From G965218495 sp965262785 (GTDB lineage Bacteria; Bacteroidota; Rhodothermia; Rhodothermales; Bin80): 64,000 nt of DNA. Within the stretch, counting starts at the first letter, position 1; every line of letters begins with the position of its first letter. Under the pieces are notes generated by a model that was given only the letters and a program-made list of their open reading frames with translations, did not search any database and was not told the DNA's origin. The stretch covers positions 310,001-374,000 of the forward strand of contig OZ253559.1 in NCBI GenBank assembly GCA_965262785.1, read 5' to 3'. Made by a program: the position numbers and the translations under genes. This document shows positions 46,646 through 55,337 of the stretch, one piece after another.

Positions 46646-46685
46646 TGTACGGGGGGCCTGGGGAAACCTGGGTCCCTAGCGTGAT

Positions 46686-47312
46686 CGGCGCCTGCTTCGC
46701 GGGTGTGAACGAGCTAATTCGATCGGGCTGGACGCTCACAAATGGTTCTTCCAGCCGTACGAAACTGGCTGCTTGCTCGTAAAGGACATAAATACGCTTG
46801 AGCGTACCTTCGCGCTGAGGCACGACGTGTTGCAGGACACGGTGTGGGGCGCGAACCACCCCAACTTTGCGGATTGTTGGCTGCAACTGAGCCGCGCCGC
46901 GCGCGCTTTGAAAGTGTGGATGTCGGTGCAGACCTTCGGGATGGCAGCCTTCCGGCGGGCCGTATCGAAGGGGATGGAGCTGGCCAGCCGTGCCGCGGAG
47001 TACATCCGTGCCAGCGAGGTCCTCGAACTCATGTATCCGGCGTCGCTCGGAATCGTCTGCTTCCGTGTAAACACCCGCTGCGGCAGTAACGAAGTCGCGC
47101 TGGACGCACTCAACCGGCACGTGCTCGCGCGTGTATTCTGGGAAGACCGCGCATTCATCTCGTCGACCAGTCTGCATTCGCTATTCGCGCTCCGACTCTG
47201 CATTCTGAATCACACGACTACGTGGGACGACGTGCGCGAGACGCTTGAGGCCGTCGAACGCTTCGGTACGGATCGGGTCTCGATGGCGGGCGCCGATCGG
47301 TCGGAGTGCTGA
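46686..47312 (+). pseudogene. C-terminal fragment of a PLP-dependent amino-acid decarboxylase
   Basis: Group II PLP decarboxylase family (aromatic-L-amino-acid/glutamate decarboxylase type). Directly after the end of intron C the frame reads 'RRLLRGCERANSIGLDAHKWFFQPYETGCLLV'; in short form, the key 'LDAHKWFFQPYE' contains the Schiff-base Lys. It continues with 'AANHPNFADCWLQLSR'-like sequence (here 'GANHPNFADCWLQLS'), 'ARALKVWMSVQTFG' and 'TSLHSLFALRLCILNH', ending at 47312. About 209 of the usual ~470 residues are present. The N-terminal half should lie before intron C, but no such sequence is found upstream of 38.5 kb. The gene is therefore a relic: intron insertion with 5' truncation plus loss or rearrangement of the 5' half. 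Confidence 0.85.
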
Positions 47313-48494
47313 TCGTGTGGGCACGCTGCCAGGATGCGGGCTGAATCCTGGCAGATCAGGGCCCTTTCCGGCAGCGAAACAGGGAAGTCGCGAGGCGTGC
47401 TGGGGCCCGTCGCTGAACAGTGGCGTTGGCCGCCAGGTACGCACGCGGACCGGACTAGGCCTGGCCATCAGCCACAACTAAGTTTTAGCAACGGGCTCTG
47501 AAGCGGCTTGCGAATCGTTATGGAGGCGCAGTTTCAGATTCTGGGTACGCTTTCGACTTCGGAGTCGGCCTTGTTGGTGACTCTGGCCGCCCTGTGCGAC
47601 CAAAGCCGGACACGGATCGGTGGAATTGTTTGTGAGAAGTTGAATTCTAAGATGCGCGCGGTCGTACGCAGTGGGCCGGCTGCATGAAACTCATTCGAAC
47701 CCTGGAAGCCTAAAACCGAAACTCGTTGGTGGCGGCGCAGCGTTCGCCGCATGTGGCAAGACCACCTGCCTTGGGCGCAGTTGTTTCGGAGCCGGTAAAT
47801 GTTCCGGACCAGGTATACAAGCTCCAGGATCTTGGGCACGTTTTCGTCGGGCCCGCGCAGGATCGTGCGCCCCTGATGGACCGGGAGAATCCGCGTGCCA
47901 CCACGAAGACTGCGGGCGCGCAGTTGCGTTAGTTGCTCAAGCGTGCGCGGCTAACTGGGCGCAATCGGGCTCTCACTATCTGCACCGTTTTCGAAGCCTT
48001 GGAATGCGCGCGCCGCCTGGGCCGATTGGCAGCGCAGCCCAATGCTCTATCGCGTAGTCAACCCGACCCAACTTCGTCATGGTGCGACCCAAAGTATATA
48101 GTGAACCCCATGTTACACATAGCATAATAGCGTGAGCTCCCGCCTGCCTGGCACTACTCTTTTCCGCCGTGCACCCGTCCTAAACCTGACGCGCGTAGCG
48201 AGGAGATATATCTTCACGAGTACGGGTTCCTGCCCGAGGCGCGGCAGCGACTGCTTGCGCACTTCGTGTTCACTCTCTCTGGAACCATCACCGTTCGCAC
48301 CAGACGTTGCGATACCGAACCCTGGCCGAGGTCTACAAATACGTGGCTGGAGCCATACCACCGACGGCCGCAGCAGGCCCGACGACAGCCTGCGCGAAGG
48401 GTCCCACAGACATATTCAACCTTGGCAATGCTCTATCTTAAACGCGCTGGAATTCGGTTCAACGATTGAGATACGCTTCAAAACGATAGTTCTC
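47313..48494. other. Region between the decarboxylase fragment and the oxidoreductase gene
   Basis: Open frames of 60-130 codons overlap on both strands, but none has family features, so I call no gene. The small 2Fe-2S subunit gene that usually neighbours this type of molybdopterin subunit is not present here. Confidence 0.45.
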
Positions 48495-48590
48495 GTGGCT
48501 ACAGTTAAGACGACACTCAACAGACGATCCTTCATAAAAGCCTCCGCGCTAACAGGGGGCGGGATGCTTCTTGGATTCAACTGGCTAGCC
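48495..48590 (+). pseudogene. Isoquinoline 1-oxidoreductase-type molybdopterin subunit gene, segment 1 (Tat signal)
   Basis: First of four pieces of one gene (48495-62143). From the GTG at 48495 it encodes 'MATVKTTLNRRSFIKASALT', a twin-arginine signal followed by 'GGGMLLGFNWLA', the standard N-terminus of the exported beta subunit of isoquinoline 1-oxidoreductase/aldehyde dehydrogenase (xanthine dehydrogenase family, molybdopterin-binding). The piece ends in the GGCTAGCC octamer where the IS4-like pair was inserted. The next piece resumes after 53833 but in another frame: joining the flanks at the octamer gives a one-base phase difference, so clean excision of the elements would not by itself restore the protein. 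Confidence 0.85.
48583..48590. repeat. GGCTAGCC octamer, target copy 1
   Basis: Palindromic 8-mer at the left edge of the first IS4-like element. The same octamer stands between the two elements (51205-51212) and at the far right (53826-53833), so each element is bracketed by it. Confidence 0.85.
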
Positions 48591-48614
48591 CTGCCGTTTA
48601 CCCAAGTTTCCCCC

Positions 48615-48643
48615 TTGACATTCTGATTTATGCCGCATAGATT
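48615..48643 (+). promoter_or_regulatory. Possible sigma-70-type promoter inside the IS4-like element end
   Basis: TTGACA (48615-48620), a 17-nt spacer, then TAGATT (48638-48643). The transposase ATG at 48650 lies where transcription would start, which would give a leaderless or nearly leaderless mRNA. The same arrangement is kept in copy 2 (TTGACA 51237, TAGATT 51260, ATG 51272). Confidence 0.4.
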
Positions 48644-48649
48644 GGCGGC

Positions 48650-50920
48650 ATGTTCCAGCAGAACCAGATTCTTCGTACGCTGAGCGAGGCGCAATCCCAG
48701 GCGTCTCTGGACGGCATCTTGGCTGATGAGAGTCTGAAGAATCGCACCGCCATCGCCCGGCGTGTGTGCGCGGCCTTCGACTTTGTCGACGCACGCGGGC
48801 AGTCGCAGGTAGCCAGTTGCGTCAAGGCGCTCTCGAAGCTGTCCGACCGCGGCCGTATTGCACTGCCGGCGCCTATGAACGACCACGCTGCCGGCGCGTC
48901 CCCCCGGCTGCTGAAGGAGGGCGTGCCCATGCCGAGCACCCTTCCTCGCTCCGTCCGCGAAGTGGAGGACCTGTCGCTGGTCATGGTCACGGACGACAAC
49001 CAGCGCGCCGTATGGAACACCCTATTGGACCAGGAGCATCCGCGGGGCACTACGACGTTCTTCGGCGCGCAGGTGCGCTACCTGGTGCATAGCGCACAGG
49101 GCTATCTGGGCGCGCTGGGCTTTTCGGCCTCGGCTCTGCGTCTGGCCGCACGGGAGCGATGGATGGCCTGGAGCGATGCGCAGCGCCAGACCCACCTGCA
49201 TCATGTGGTGTGTTTGAGCCGCTTTTTGATTCGGGGACCCTGCACGCACCTGGCGAGCCATGTCCTGGGCCTTGCGCTCAGGCAGCTGCCCGATGATTTT
49301 GAAGAGCGTTACAGATACCGCCCTTGGGTTGTGGAGACCTATGTGGATCCGAGCTGGAAGGGCACATGCTTCCAGGCGGCAAACTTTCTGCACATTGGTT
49401 ATACTGCCGGCGGCAAACGACAGGCCGACGATGAACCCGAGCCGCCCAAGGCGCTATATGTGTACGAACTGGACCGCGGTTGGCGCCAGACACTCGGCGT
49501 GCCGGCGGTGGAGCTCCATCCCGTGAGAGCACCCCACGAGGTGTTGGACCGTGACCAATGGGCGGAAGCCGAGTTCGGGGGCGCTCCACTGGGCAATCGG
49601 CTGCGATCCACGCGTCTGGTACGAAGTGCGACGATGCTGGCTTCGGTGATGGGCCAGTCCATTACGGGGAATACGGACTACGATCGTGCGGCGGTCAAGG
49701 CGCATTACCGGTTGCTGGAGAGCGACCCAGCGTCCAAGGTCACTCCGGAGAACATATTAGCGCCGCATCGTGCGCGCACGATCGAGCGCATGCGCAGCCA
49801 GAAGGTGGTGCTCTGCATCCAGGATGGCAGCAGACTGCGCTATGCCACGCGTCCGGCCTGCACGGACCTGCAGGTCACCGGCCGCAATCAGACCACGGCG
49901 CAAACGCGTGGGATGCATGTACATGCGACGCTGGCGACCACTTCCGACGGTCTGCCGCTGGGCGTGTTGCGCTGCAGCTACCGGGATCCTGCGCACGGTC
50001 CCTTGAAGCCGAAGGCCCAACGCTGGCTGGACGCCTATCTGGACATCTGTGCGGCGGCCGATCAGATCTCCCGCAAGATTCGCGTGATCTGCGTTATGGA
50101 CCGGGAGGGTGACAGTTTTGCGCTCTTTGACGCCCAGCGTCGTCAGGGCCGCGTGGAGGTGCTGGTCAGAGCGCGGATGGATCGCAGGCTGGCAAACGGC
50201 AGGAAGCTGTTTGAGACCCTCGCGAGCGGCCCGGCGGCCGGCAGCGTGCGGATCGAGATCAAGAAAGTCACCGCGCGTCCGAAGTCACGGGGCAAGCCCG
50301 CCCGCCCCGGGCGCAGCTATCGCATAGCGGACGCCGAGGTGCGGTTCCACCGGGTGACGCTGCCGGCCACGACCCAGGAGGTGGAGCCGGTGACGATGTA
50401 CGGGGTTCACATCCGGGAGCAGGCCCCGCCGGAAGGCGAAGAGGCCATAACATGGTATCTGCTTACCAGTGTGGCGGTGCACACGCTGGAGGAGGCCCTG
50501 CAGGTGCTGGATCACTACGTGAAGCGGTGGCGCATTGAGGACTTCTTCCGGGTGCTTAAGAGCGGCTGCAAGGTGGAGCGTCTGGCGCTGCGCACGGCGC
50601 TGCGTCTGGAGCGGGCGATCGCGATCTACTGCGTCATTGCCTGGCGCCTGATGGTGCTGACGCTGTTGGGGCGAACCGTGCCAGAGTTGGACTCGGAGGT
50701 CTTCTTCACGGAGTTGGAGCTTCGTTTTTTGAAGGGCTATGCCAGCCGTGTGAGGCTGCCCCGGCCCGGCACGCTGCAAGAGGCCATCCTGCTGGTGGCC
50801 GTACTCGGGGGGTACCAGAATCGCACTCGCGACGGGCCGCCCGGTCACCAGATCATGTGGCGCGGGCTGGAGCGATTGGCGCTGGCCACACTGGGGTACG
50901 AGGTCCGGGACGTCGAGTAA
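48650..50920 (+). CDS. IS4-family-like transposase with DruA-like (DUF4338) N-terminal region, copy 1
   Basis: A 756-residue protein in two parts. Residues ~80-300 resemble the DUF4338/DruA domain, named after a component of the Druantia anti-phage system: 'FGAQVRYLVHSAQGYLGALGF', here reduced to 'VRYLVHSAQGYLGALGFS', then 'RFLIRGPCTHLASHVLGLA', 'PDDFEERYRYRPWVVETYVD' and 'KGTCFQAANFLHIG'. Residues ~330-740 form an IS4/Tn5-type DDE core: 'CIQDGSRLRYA' (first Asp region), 'RVICVMDREGDSFALFDA' (second Asp) and the 'YVKRWRIEDFFRVLKSGCKVE' signature with the conserved Glu (Y-R-E-like motif). The large size is explained by the fused N-terminal domain. The frame is complete and reads through the element. 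Confidence 0.9.
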   Translation: MFQQNQILRTLSEAQSQASLDGILADESLKNRTAIARRVCAAFDFVDARGQSQVASCVKALSKLSDRGRIALPAPMNDHAAGASPRLLKEGVPMPSTLPRSVREVEDLSLVMVTDDNQRAVWNTLLDQEHPRGTTTFFGAQVRYLVHSAQGYLGALGFSASALRLAARERWMAWSDAQRQTHLHHVVCLSRFLIRGPCTHLASHVLGLALRQLPDDFEERYRYRPWVVETYVDPSWKGTCFQAANFLHIGYTAGGKRQADDEPEPPKALYVYELDRGWRQTLGVPAVELHPVRAPHEVLDRDQWAEAEFGGAPLGNRLRSTRLVRSATMLASVMGQSITGNTDYDRAAVKAHYRLLESDPASKVTPENILAPHRARTIERMRSQKVVLCIQDGSRLRYATRPACTDLQVTGRNQTTAQTRGMHVHATLATTSDGLPLGVLRCSYRDPAHGPLKPKAQRWLDAYLDICAAADQISRKIRVICVMDREGDSFALFDAQRRQGRVEVLVRARMDRRLANGRKLFETLASGPAAGSVRIEIKKVTARPKSRGKPARPGRSYRIADAEVRFHRVTLPATTQEVEPVTMYGVHIREQAPPEGEEAITWYLLTSVAVHTLEEALQVLDHYVKRWRIEDFFRVLKSGCKVERLALRTALRLERAIAIYCVIAWRLMVLTLLGRTVPELDSEVFFTELELRFLKGYASRVRLPRPGTLQEAILLVAVLGGYQNRTRDGPPGHQIMWRGLERLALATLGYEVRDVE

Positions 50921-51204
50921 CGGCGGCCCTGCGCTGCGATAACCCTGTGGACTGTGATCCTGTCACAAGGCAGAATCCCTATACCCTGCCGGGGCTTTAT
51001 GTCCACGGTAAGCAAGGCCTCCGCCCGCAAAGCAGGCGTAGACCGCGTTGAGCTGAACGAAGCGTCCCTGCACGACCAAGCCTTGAGTCCACAGCCAAGA
51101 CCCCTGTGCCACATGGACACCCCCCGTGTCGCTCGGCAACGACTGGACATGCTTCTGATGCCCTCAAGTGCGTTAGTCTACCAGCTTACTTGGGCAAACG
51201 GCAG

Positions 51205-51212
51205 GGCTAGCC
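51205..51212. repeat. GGCTAGCC octamer between the two IS4-like copies
   Basis: The only bases separating the right end of copy 1 (51204) from the left end of copy 2 (51213). Confidence 0.85.
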
Positions 51213-51259
51213 CTGCCGTTTACCTAAGTTTTCCCGTTGACATTCTGATTTATGCCGCA

Positions 51260-51265
51260 TAGATT
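51260..51265 (+). promoter_or_regulatory. Possible -10 element of the copy 2 transposase promoter
   Basis: TAGATT, 17 nt after TTGACA (51237-51242) and 6 nt before the ATG at 51272; the same arrangement as in copy 1. Confidence 0.35.
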
Positions 51266-51271
51266 AGCGGC

Positions 51272-53542
51272 ATGTTTCAGCAGAACCAGATTCTTCGTAC
51301 GCTGAGCGAGGCGCAGTCCCAGGCGTGCCTGGACGGCATCTTGGCTGATGAGAGTCTGAAGAATCGCACCGCCATCGCCCGGCGTGTGTGTGCGGCCTTC
51401 GACTTTGTTGACGCACGCGGGCAGTTGCAAGTAGCCAGTTGCGTCAAGGCGCTCTCGAAGCTGTCCGACCGCGGCCGTATAGCACTGCCGGCGCCGATGA
51501 ACGACCACGCAGCCGGCGCGTCCCCCCGGCTGCTGAAGGAGGGCGTGCCCATGCCGAGCGCTCTTCCGGACTCCGTCCGTGAAGTGAAGGATCTGTCGCT
51601 GATCGTGGTCACGGATGACAACCAGCGCGCCGTATGGAACACCCTATTGGACCAGGAGCATCCGCGGGGCACTACGACGTTCTTCGGCGCGCAGGTGCGC
51701 TACCTGGTGCATAGCGCACAGGGCTACCTGGGCGCGCTGGGCTTTTCGGCCTCGGCCCTGCGTCTGGCCGCACGGGAGCGATGGATGGCCTGGAGCGATG
51801 CGCAGCGCCAGACCCACCTGCATCATGTGGTGTGTTTGAGCCGCTTTTTAATTCGGGGACCCTGCACGCACCTGGCGAGCCATGTCCTGGGCCTTGCGCT
51901 CAGGCAGCTGCCCGATGATTTTGAAGAGCGTTACAGATACCGCCCTTGGGTTGTGGAGACCTATGTGGATCCGAGCTGGAAGGGTACATGCTTCCAGGCG
52001 GCAAACTTTCTGCACATTGGTTATACTGCCGGCGGCAAACGACAGGCCGACGATGAACCCGAGTCGCCCAAGGCGCTATATGTGTACGAACTGGACCGCG
52101 GTTGGCGCAAGGCACTCGGCGTGCCGGCGGTGGAGCTCAAGCCCGTGAGAGCACCCCACGAGGCGTTGGACCGTGACCAATGGGCGGAAGCCGAGTTCGG
52201 GGACGCTCCACTGGGCAATCGGCTGCGATCCACGCGTCTGGTACGGAGCGCGTCGATGCTGGCTTCGGTGATGGGCCAGTCCATTACGGGGAATACGGAC
52301 TACGACCGTGCGGCGGTCAAGGCGCATTACCGGTTGCTGGAGAGCGACCCGGCGTCCAAGGTCACTCCGGAGAACATATTGGCGCCGCATCGTGCGCGCA
52401 CGATCGAGCGCATGCGCAGCCAGAAGGTGGTGCTCTGCATCCAGGATGGCAGCAGACTGCGCTATGCCACGCGTCCGGCCTGCACGGATCTGCAGGTCAC
52501 CGGCCGCAATCAGACCACGGCGCAAACGCGTGGGATGCATGTGCATGCGACGCTGGCAACCACCTCCGACGGTCTGCCACTGGGCGTGTTGCGCTGCAGC
52601 TACCGGGATCCTTCGCACGGCCCTCTGAAGCCGAAGGCCCAACGCTGGCTGGACGCCTATCTGGACATCTGTGCGGCGGCCGATCAGATCTCCCGCAAGA
52701 TTCGCGTGATCTGCGTTATGGACCGGGAGGGCGACAGTTTTGCACTCTTTGACGCCCAGCGTCGTCAGGGCCGCGTGGAGATGCTGGTCAGAGCGCGGAT
52801 GGATCGCAGGCTGGCAAACGGCAGGAAGCTGTTTGAGACCCTCGCGAGCGGCCCGGCGGCCGGCAGCGTGCGGATCGAGATCAAGAAAGTCACCGCGCGT
52901 CCGAAGTCGCAGGGCAAGCAGGCCCGCCCCGGGCGCAGCTATCGCATAGCGGACGCCGAGGTGCGGTTCCGACGGGTGACGCTGCCAGCCACGGCCCAGG
53001 AGGCAGATCCGGTGACGATGTACGGGGTTCACATCCGGGAGCAGGCCCCGCCGGAAGGCGAAGAGGCCATAACATGGTATCTGCTTACCAGTGTGGCGGT
53101 GCACACGCTGGAGGAGGCCCTGCAGGTGCTGGACCACTACGTGAAGCGGTGGCGCATTGAGGACTTCTTCCGGGTGCTTAAGAGCGGCTGCAAGGTGGAG
53201 CGTCTGGCGTTGCGCACGGCGCTGCGTCTGGAGCGGGCGATCGCGATCTACTGCGTCATTGCCTGGCGCCTGATGGTGCTGACGCTGTTGGGGCGAACCG
53301 TGCCAGAGTTGGACTCGGAGGTCTTCTTCACGGAGTTGGAGCTTCGTTTTTTGAAGGGCTATGCCAGCCGTGTGAGGCTGCCCCGGCCCGGCACGCTGCA
53401 AGAGGCCATCCTGCTGCTGGCCGTACTCGGGGGGTACCAGAATCGCACTCGCGACGGGCCGCCCGGTCACCAGATCATGTGGCGCGGGCTGGAGCGATTG
53501 GCGCTGGCCACACTGGGATACGAGGTCCGGGACGTCGAGTAA
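51272..53542 (+). CDS. IS4-family-like transposase with DruA-like N-terminal region, copy 2
   Basis: 756 residues, same architecture as copy 1: DruA-like region at ~80-300 and a DDE core ending in 'YVKRWRIEDFFRVLKSG'. Differences from copy 1 are scattered and mostly conservative ('SALPDSVREVKDLSLIVVTDD' against 'STLPRSVREVEDLSLVMVTDD', 'RKALGVPAVELKP' against 'RQTLGVPAVELHP', 'AQEADPVTMYG' against 'TQEVEPVTMYG'). This pattern, with both frames intact, suggests that the two copies diverged while functional and met here later. A 503-codon open frame on the opposite strand (52076-53587) is a mirror effect of the GC-rich codon use and is not a gene. Confidence 0.9.
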   Translation: MFQQNQILRTLSEAQSQACLDGILADESLKNRTAIARRVCAAFDFVDARGQLQVASCVKALSKLSDRGRIALPAPMNDHAAGASPRLLKEGVPMPSALPDSVREVKDLSLIVVTDDNQRAVWNTLLDQEHPRGTTTFFGAQVRYLVHSAQGYLGALGFSASALRLAARERWMAWSDAQRQTHLHHVVCLSRFLIRGPCTHLASHVLGLALRQLPDDFEERYRYRPWVVETYVDPSWKGTCFQAANFLHIGYTAGGKRQADDEPESPKALYVYELDRGWRKALGVPAVELKPVRAPHEALDRDQWAEAEFGDAPLGNRLRSTRLVRSASMLASVMGQSITGNTDYDRAAVKAHYRLLESDPASKVTPENILAPHRARTIERMRSQKVVLCIQDGSRLRYATRPACTDLQVTGRNQTTAQTRGMHVHATLATTSDGLPLGVLRCSYRDPSHGPLKPKAQRWLDAYLDICAAADQISRKIRVICVMDREGDSFALFDAQRRQGRVEMLVRARMDRRLANGRKLFETLASGPAAGSVRIEIKKVTARPKSQGKQARPGRSYRIADAEVRFRRVTLPATAQEADPVTMYGVHIREQAPPEGEEAITWYLLTSVAVHTLEEALQVLDHYVKRWRIEDFFRVLKSGCKVERLALRTALRLERAIAIYCVIAWRLMVLTLLGRTVPELDSEVFFTELELRFLKGYASRVRLPRPGTLQEAILLLAVLGGYQNRTRDGPPGHQIMWRGLERLALATLGYEVRDVE

Positions 53543-53833
53543 CGGCGGCCCTGCGCTGCGATAGCCCGTGGACTGTGGTCCTGTCACAAGGCAGGATCCC
53601 TATACCCTGCCGGGGCTGTATGTCCACGGTAAGCAAGGCCTCCGCCCGCAAAGCACGCGTAGACCGCGTTGAGCTGAACGAAGCGTCCCTGCACGACCAA
53701 GCCTTGAGTCCACAGCCAAGACCCCTGTGCCACATGGACACCCCCCGTGTCGCTCGGCAACGACTGGACATGCTTCTGATACCCTCAAATGCGTAAGTTT
53801 GCCAGGTAACTTGGGTAAACGGCAGGGCTAGCC

Positions 53834-55337
53834 GCAGTCAGCCGGCAGCCGGGCAACCTGTCAGAAAGCCGAAGGAAGGGTTCGACATCAACGCCTTTGT
53901 TAAGATCGGCGTAGACGGCAAAGTCACCATAATGTCGCCTAATCCGGAGGGAGGGCAGAATGTAAAGACCTCCATGCCAATGATCGTGGCGGAGGAACTC
54001 GATGTGGATTGGATGAGCGTTGTTGTGGAACAGGCGCCTTTAGACACGGATAGTTATACGCGCCAGTTTATTGGCGGTAGTCAGGCCATAAGACGCGGGT
54101 GGCGGAGCCTCCGAATGGCCGGTGCTGTGGCTAGGAGGATGCTCCAGGAGGCGACGACAAAGGCTTGGCAGGTACCGATAGACGAGATCACCACTGAGTC
54201 CGGCATTTTGCACCACCAGCGCACCGGCAGATCGGCAAGCTATGGCGAAATGGCCTCAGCCGCCGCCGAAATCGCGGTTCCAGAGGAAGTTCAGCTGAAA
54301 GACATAAAGGACTTTAGGATAATTGGCACATCAAGAAGGAATGTGGATGGATTCAAGATTGTGACCGGCCAGCCACTGTTTGGGCTAGACATTCAGCGCG
54401 ACGGGATGCTAATCGCAATGATCACCCATCCCCCGGCATTCGGGATGAAACTGAAGTCGGTTGACGGCTTGGCGGCATGGGCAATGCCGGGCATAAAGGA
54501 CGTTTTCACTATTAAAACGCTTCATGAGGACTATGAAAAGCAGTTCTTCGATACATGCACATTCCCGGACCTGGTGGCTGTTGTTGGAAACTCAACCTGG
54601 GACGTGATGAAAGCCAAAAAGGCGCTGGACATCCAGTGGGAGCCCATCGCCGATTCCACAGAAACGAGAAGGCGTTTTGGCAGCACTCAGACCGTTCGTA
54701 TGCCGGCAGGCCTAGAAAACACTACGGACCACGTTGCTGCAATGGCTGCAATGGCGACAAGCCAGGTAAGAATTGCACGTAGGGACGGTGACCCGGAGGC
54801 GGCATTCAAGAACGCCGCGAAGATCATTGAACGCACTTACACTGCGCCCTTCCTTGCCCATAACTGCATGGAGCCAATGAACTTCTTTGCACACGTAACA
54901 GCAGAGAAGGCAGAGTTGCCCGGGCCGCTTCAAAAGCCGGAATACACGGCACAAGCCTTGTCGGCTCGACTTGGATTTCCACTGGAAAAGATTGACATAC
55001 AGATGACGCGACTGGGGGGAGGATACGGACGGCGATCTTACGCCCACTGGCTAATCGAGGCCGCGCTTATCTCTCAGAAAACAAATGCGCCTGTAAAGCT
55101 CATTTATACCCGCTAAGACGACATGACAGCGGGTATCTATCGCTCGACCTATAGCGCCACATACAGGGCTGCCCTGGATGCCGATAACATCCTTACTGCA
55201 ATCCATGTTCGGGCCGGAGGTATCCCGGAAAGTCCGTTATACGCTGACCGCTTTCCGGCCGGCGCAGTAGATAATTACCTCGCAGAGGATTGGACAATTG
55301 CCTCGAATATTACCATTGGGTCCTTTAGAGCACCCAG
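53834..55337 (+). pseudogene. Molybdopterin oxidoreductase gene, segment 2, with an internal nonsense codon
   Basis: Main body of the isoquinoline 1-oxidoreductase-type subunit: 'EGFDINAFVKIGVDGKVTIM', 'NPEGGQNVKTSMPMIVAEELD' (first molybdopterin-binding region), 'IGGSQAIRRGWRSLRMAGA', 'TGQPLFGLDIQRDGML', 'YTAPFLAHNCMEPMNFFAHV' and 'QMTRLGGGYGRRSYAHWLIE' with the conserved Gly-Gly-Gly-x-Gly-Arg-Arg. At 55114-55116 a TAA stands where relatives have Glu ('YTR-stop-DDMTAGIYRSTYS'), and the same frame continues to 55337. The segment ends inside 'GSFRAP', where the IS1634-type element was inserted. The nonsense codon is independent of the insertions and confirms that the gene is dead. Confidence 0.9.

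Larger units (their letters stand above)
38500..46685 (+). mobile_element. Group II intron C: 5'-truncated, RT-encoding, split by inserted introns
   Basis: C consists of a short 5' piece (about 38500-38558) and a 3' piece (45231-46685). Everything between is other introns. The joint 38558/45231 is recognisable because joining the pieces gives one reading frame ('SRRVGQPVGE' + 'PRSPHTHHAQKWARVSQ') and because intron B has the same sequence uninterrupted (AAGGGGAAACCGCGAAG-like). The 3' piece ends with a canonical domain V (46614-46645, starting GAGCCGGATGCG) and a domain VI hairpin with the branch-site A seven to eight bases before the terminal AT. C sits in a PLP-decarboxylase gene. No 5' GTGYG and no domain I were found upstream, so C is 5'-truncated, as happens when reverse transcription stops early. 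Confidence 0.75.
48591..51204 (+). mobile_element. IS4-like element copy 1 (2,614 bp)
   Basis: Left end CTGCCGTTTACCCAAGT and right end (reverse-complemented) CTGCCGTTTGCCCAAGT form inverted repeats of about 17 bp. It is flanked by GGCTAGCC at 48583-48590 and 51205-51212. Because the octamer is palindromic and extends the inverted repeat, the true duplication could be shorter (CTAG or TA). It carries one 756-residue transposase. The second copy begins immediately after the right octamer. Confidence 0.88.
51213..53825 (+). mobile_element. IS4-like element copy 2 (2,613 bp)
   Basis: Left end CTGCCGTTTACCTAAGT and right end, reverse-complemented, CTGCCGTTTACCCAAGT. It is followed by GGCTAGCC (53826-53833), after which the host gene resumes. 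The two copies differ at many scattered positions (for example the transposase residues after 'GVPMPS'), so copy 2 is not a fresh duplicate of copy 1. Confidence 0.88.

Noticed and set aside
52076..53587. 503-codon minus-strand open frame in IS4-like copy 2
   Set aside because: Antisense to the intact transposase; copy 1 has a stop in the same place, so it is a codon-usage artefact.
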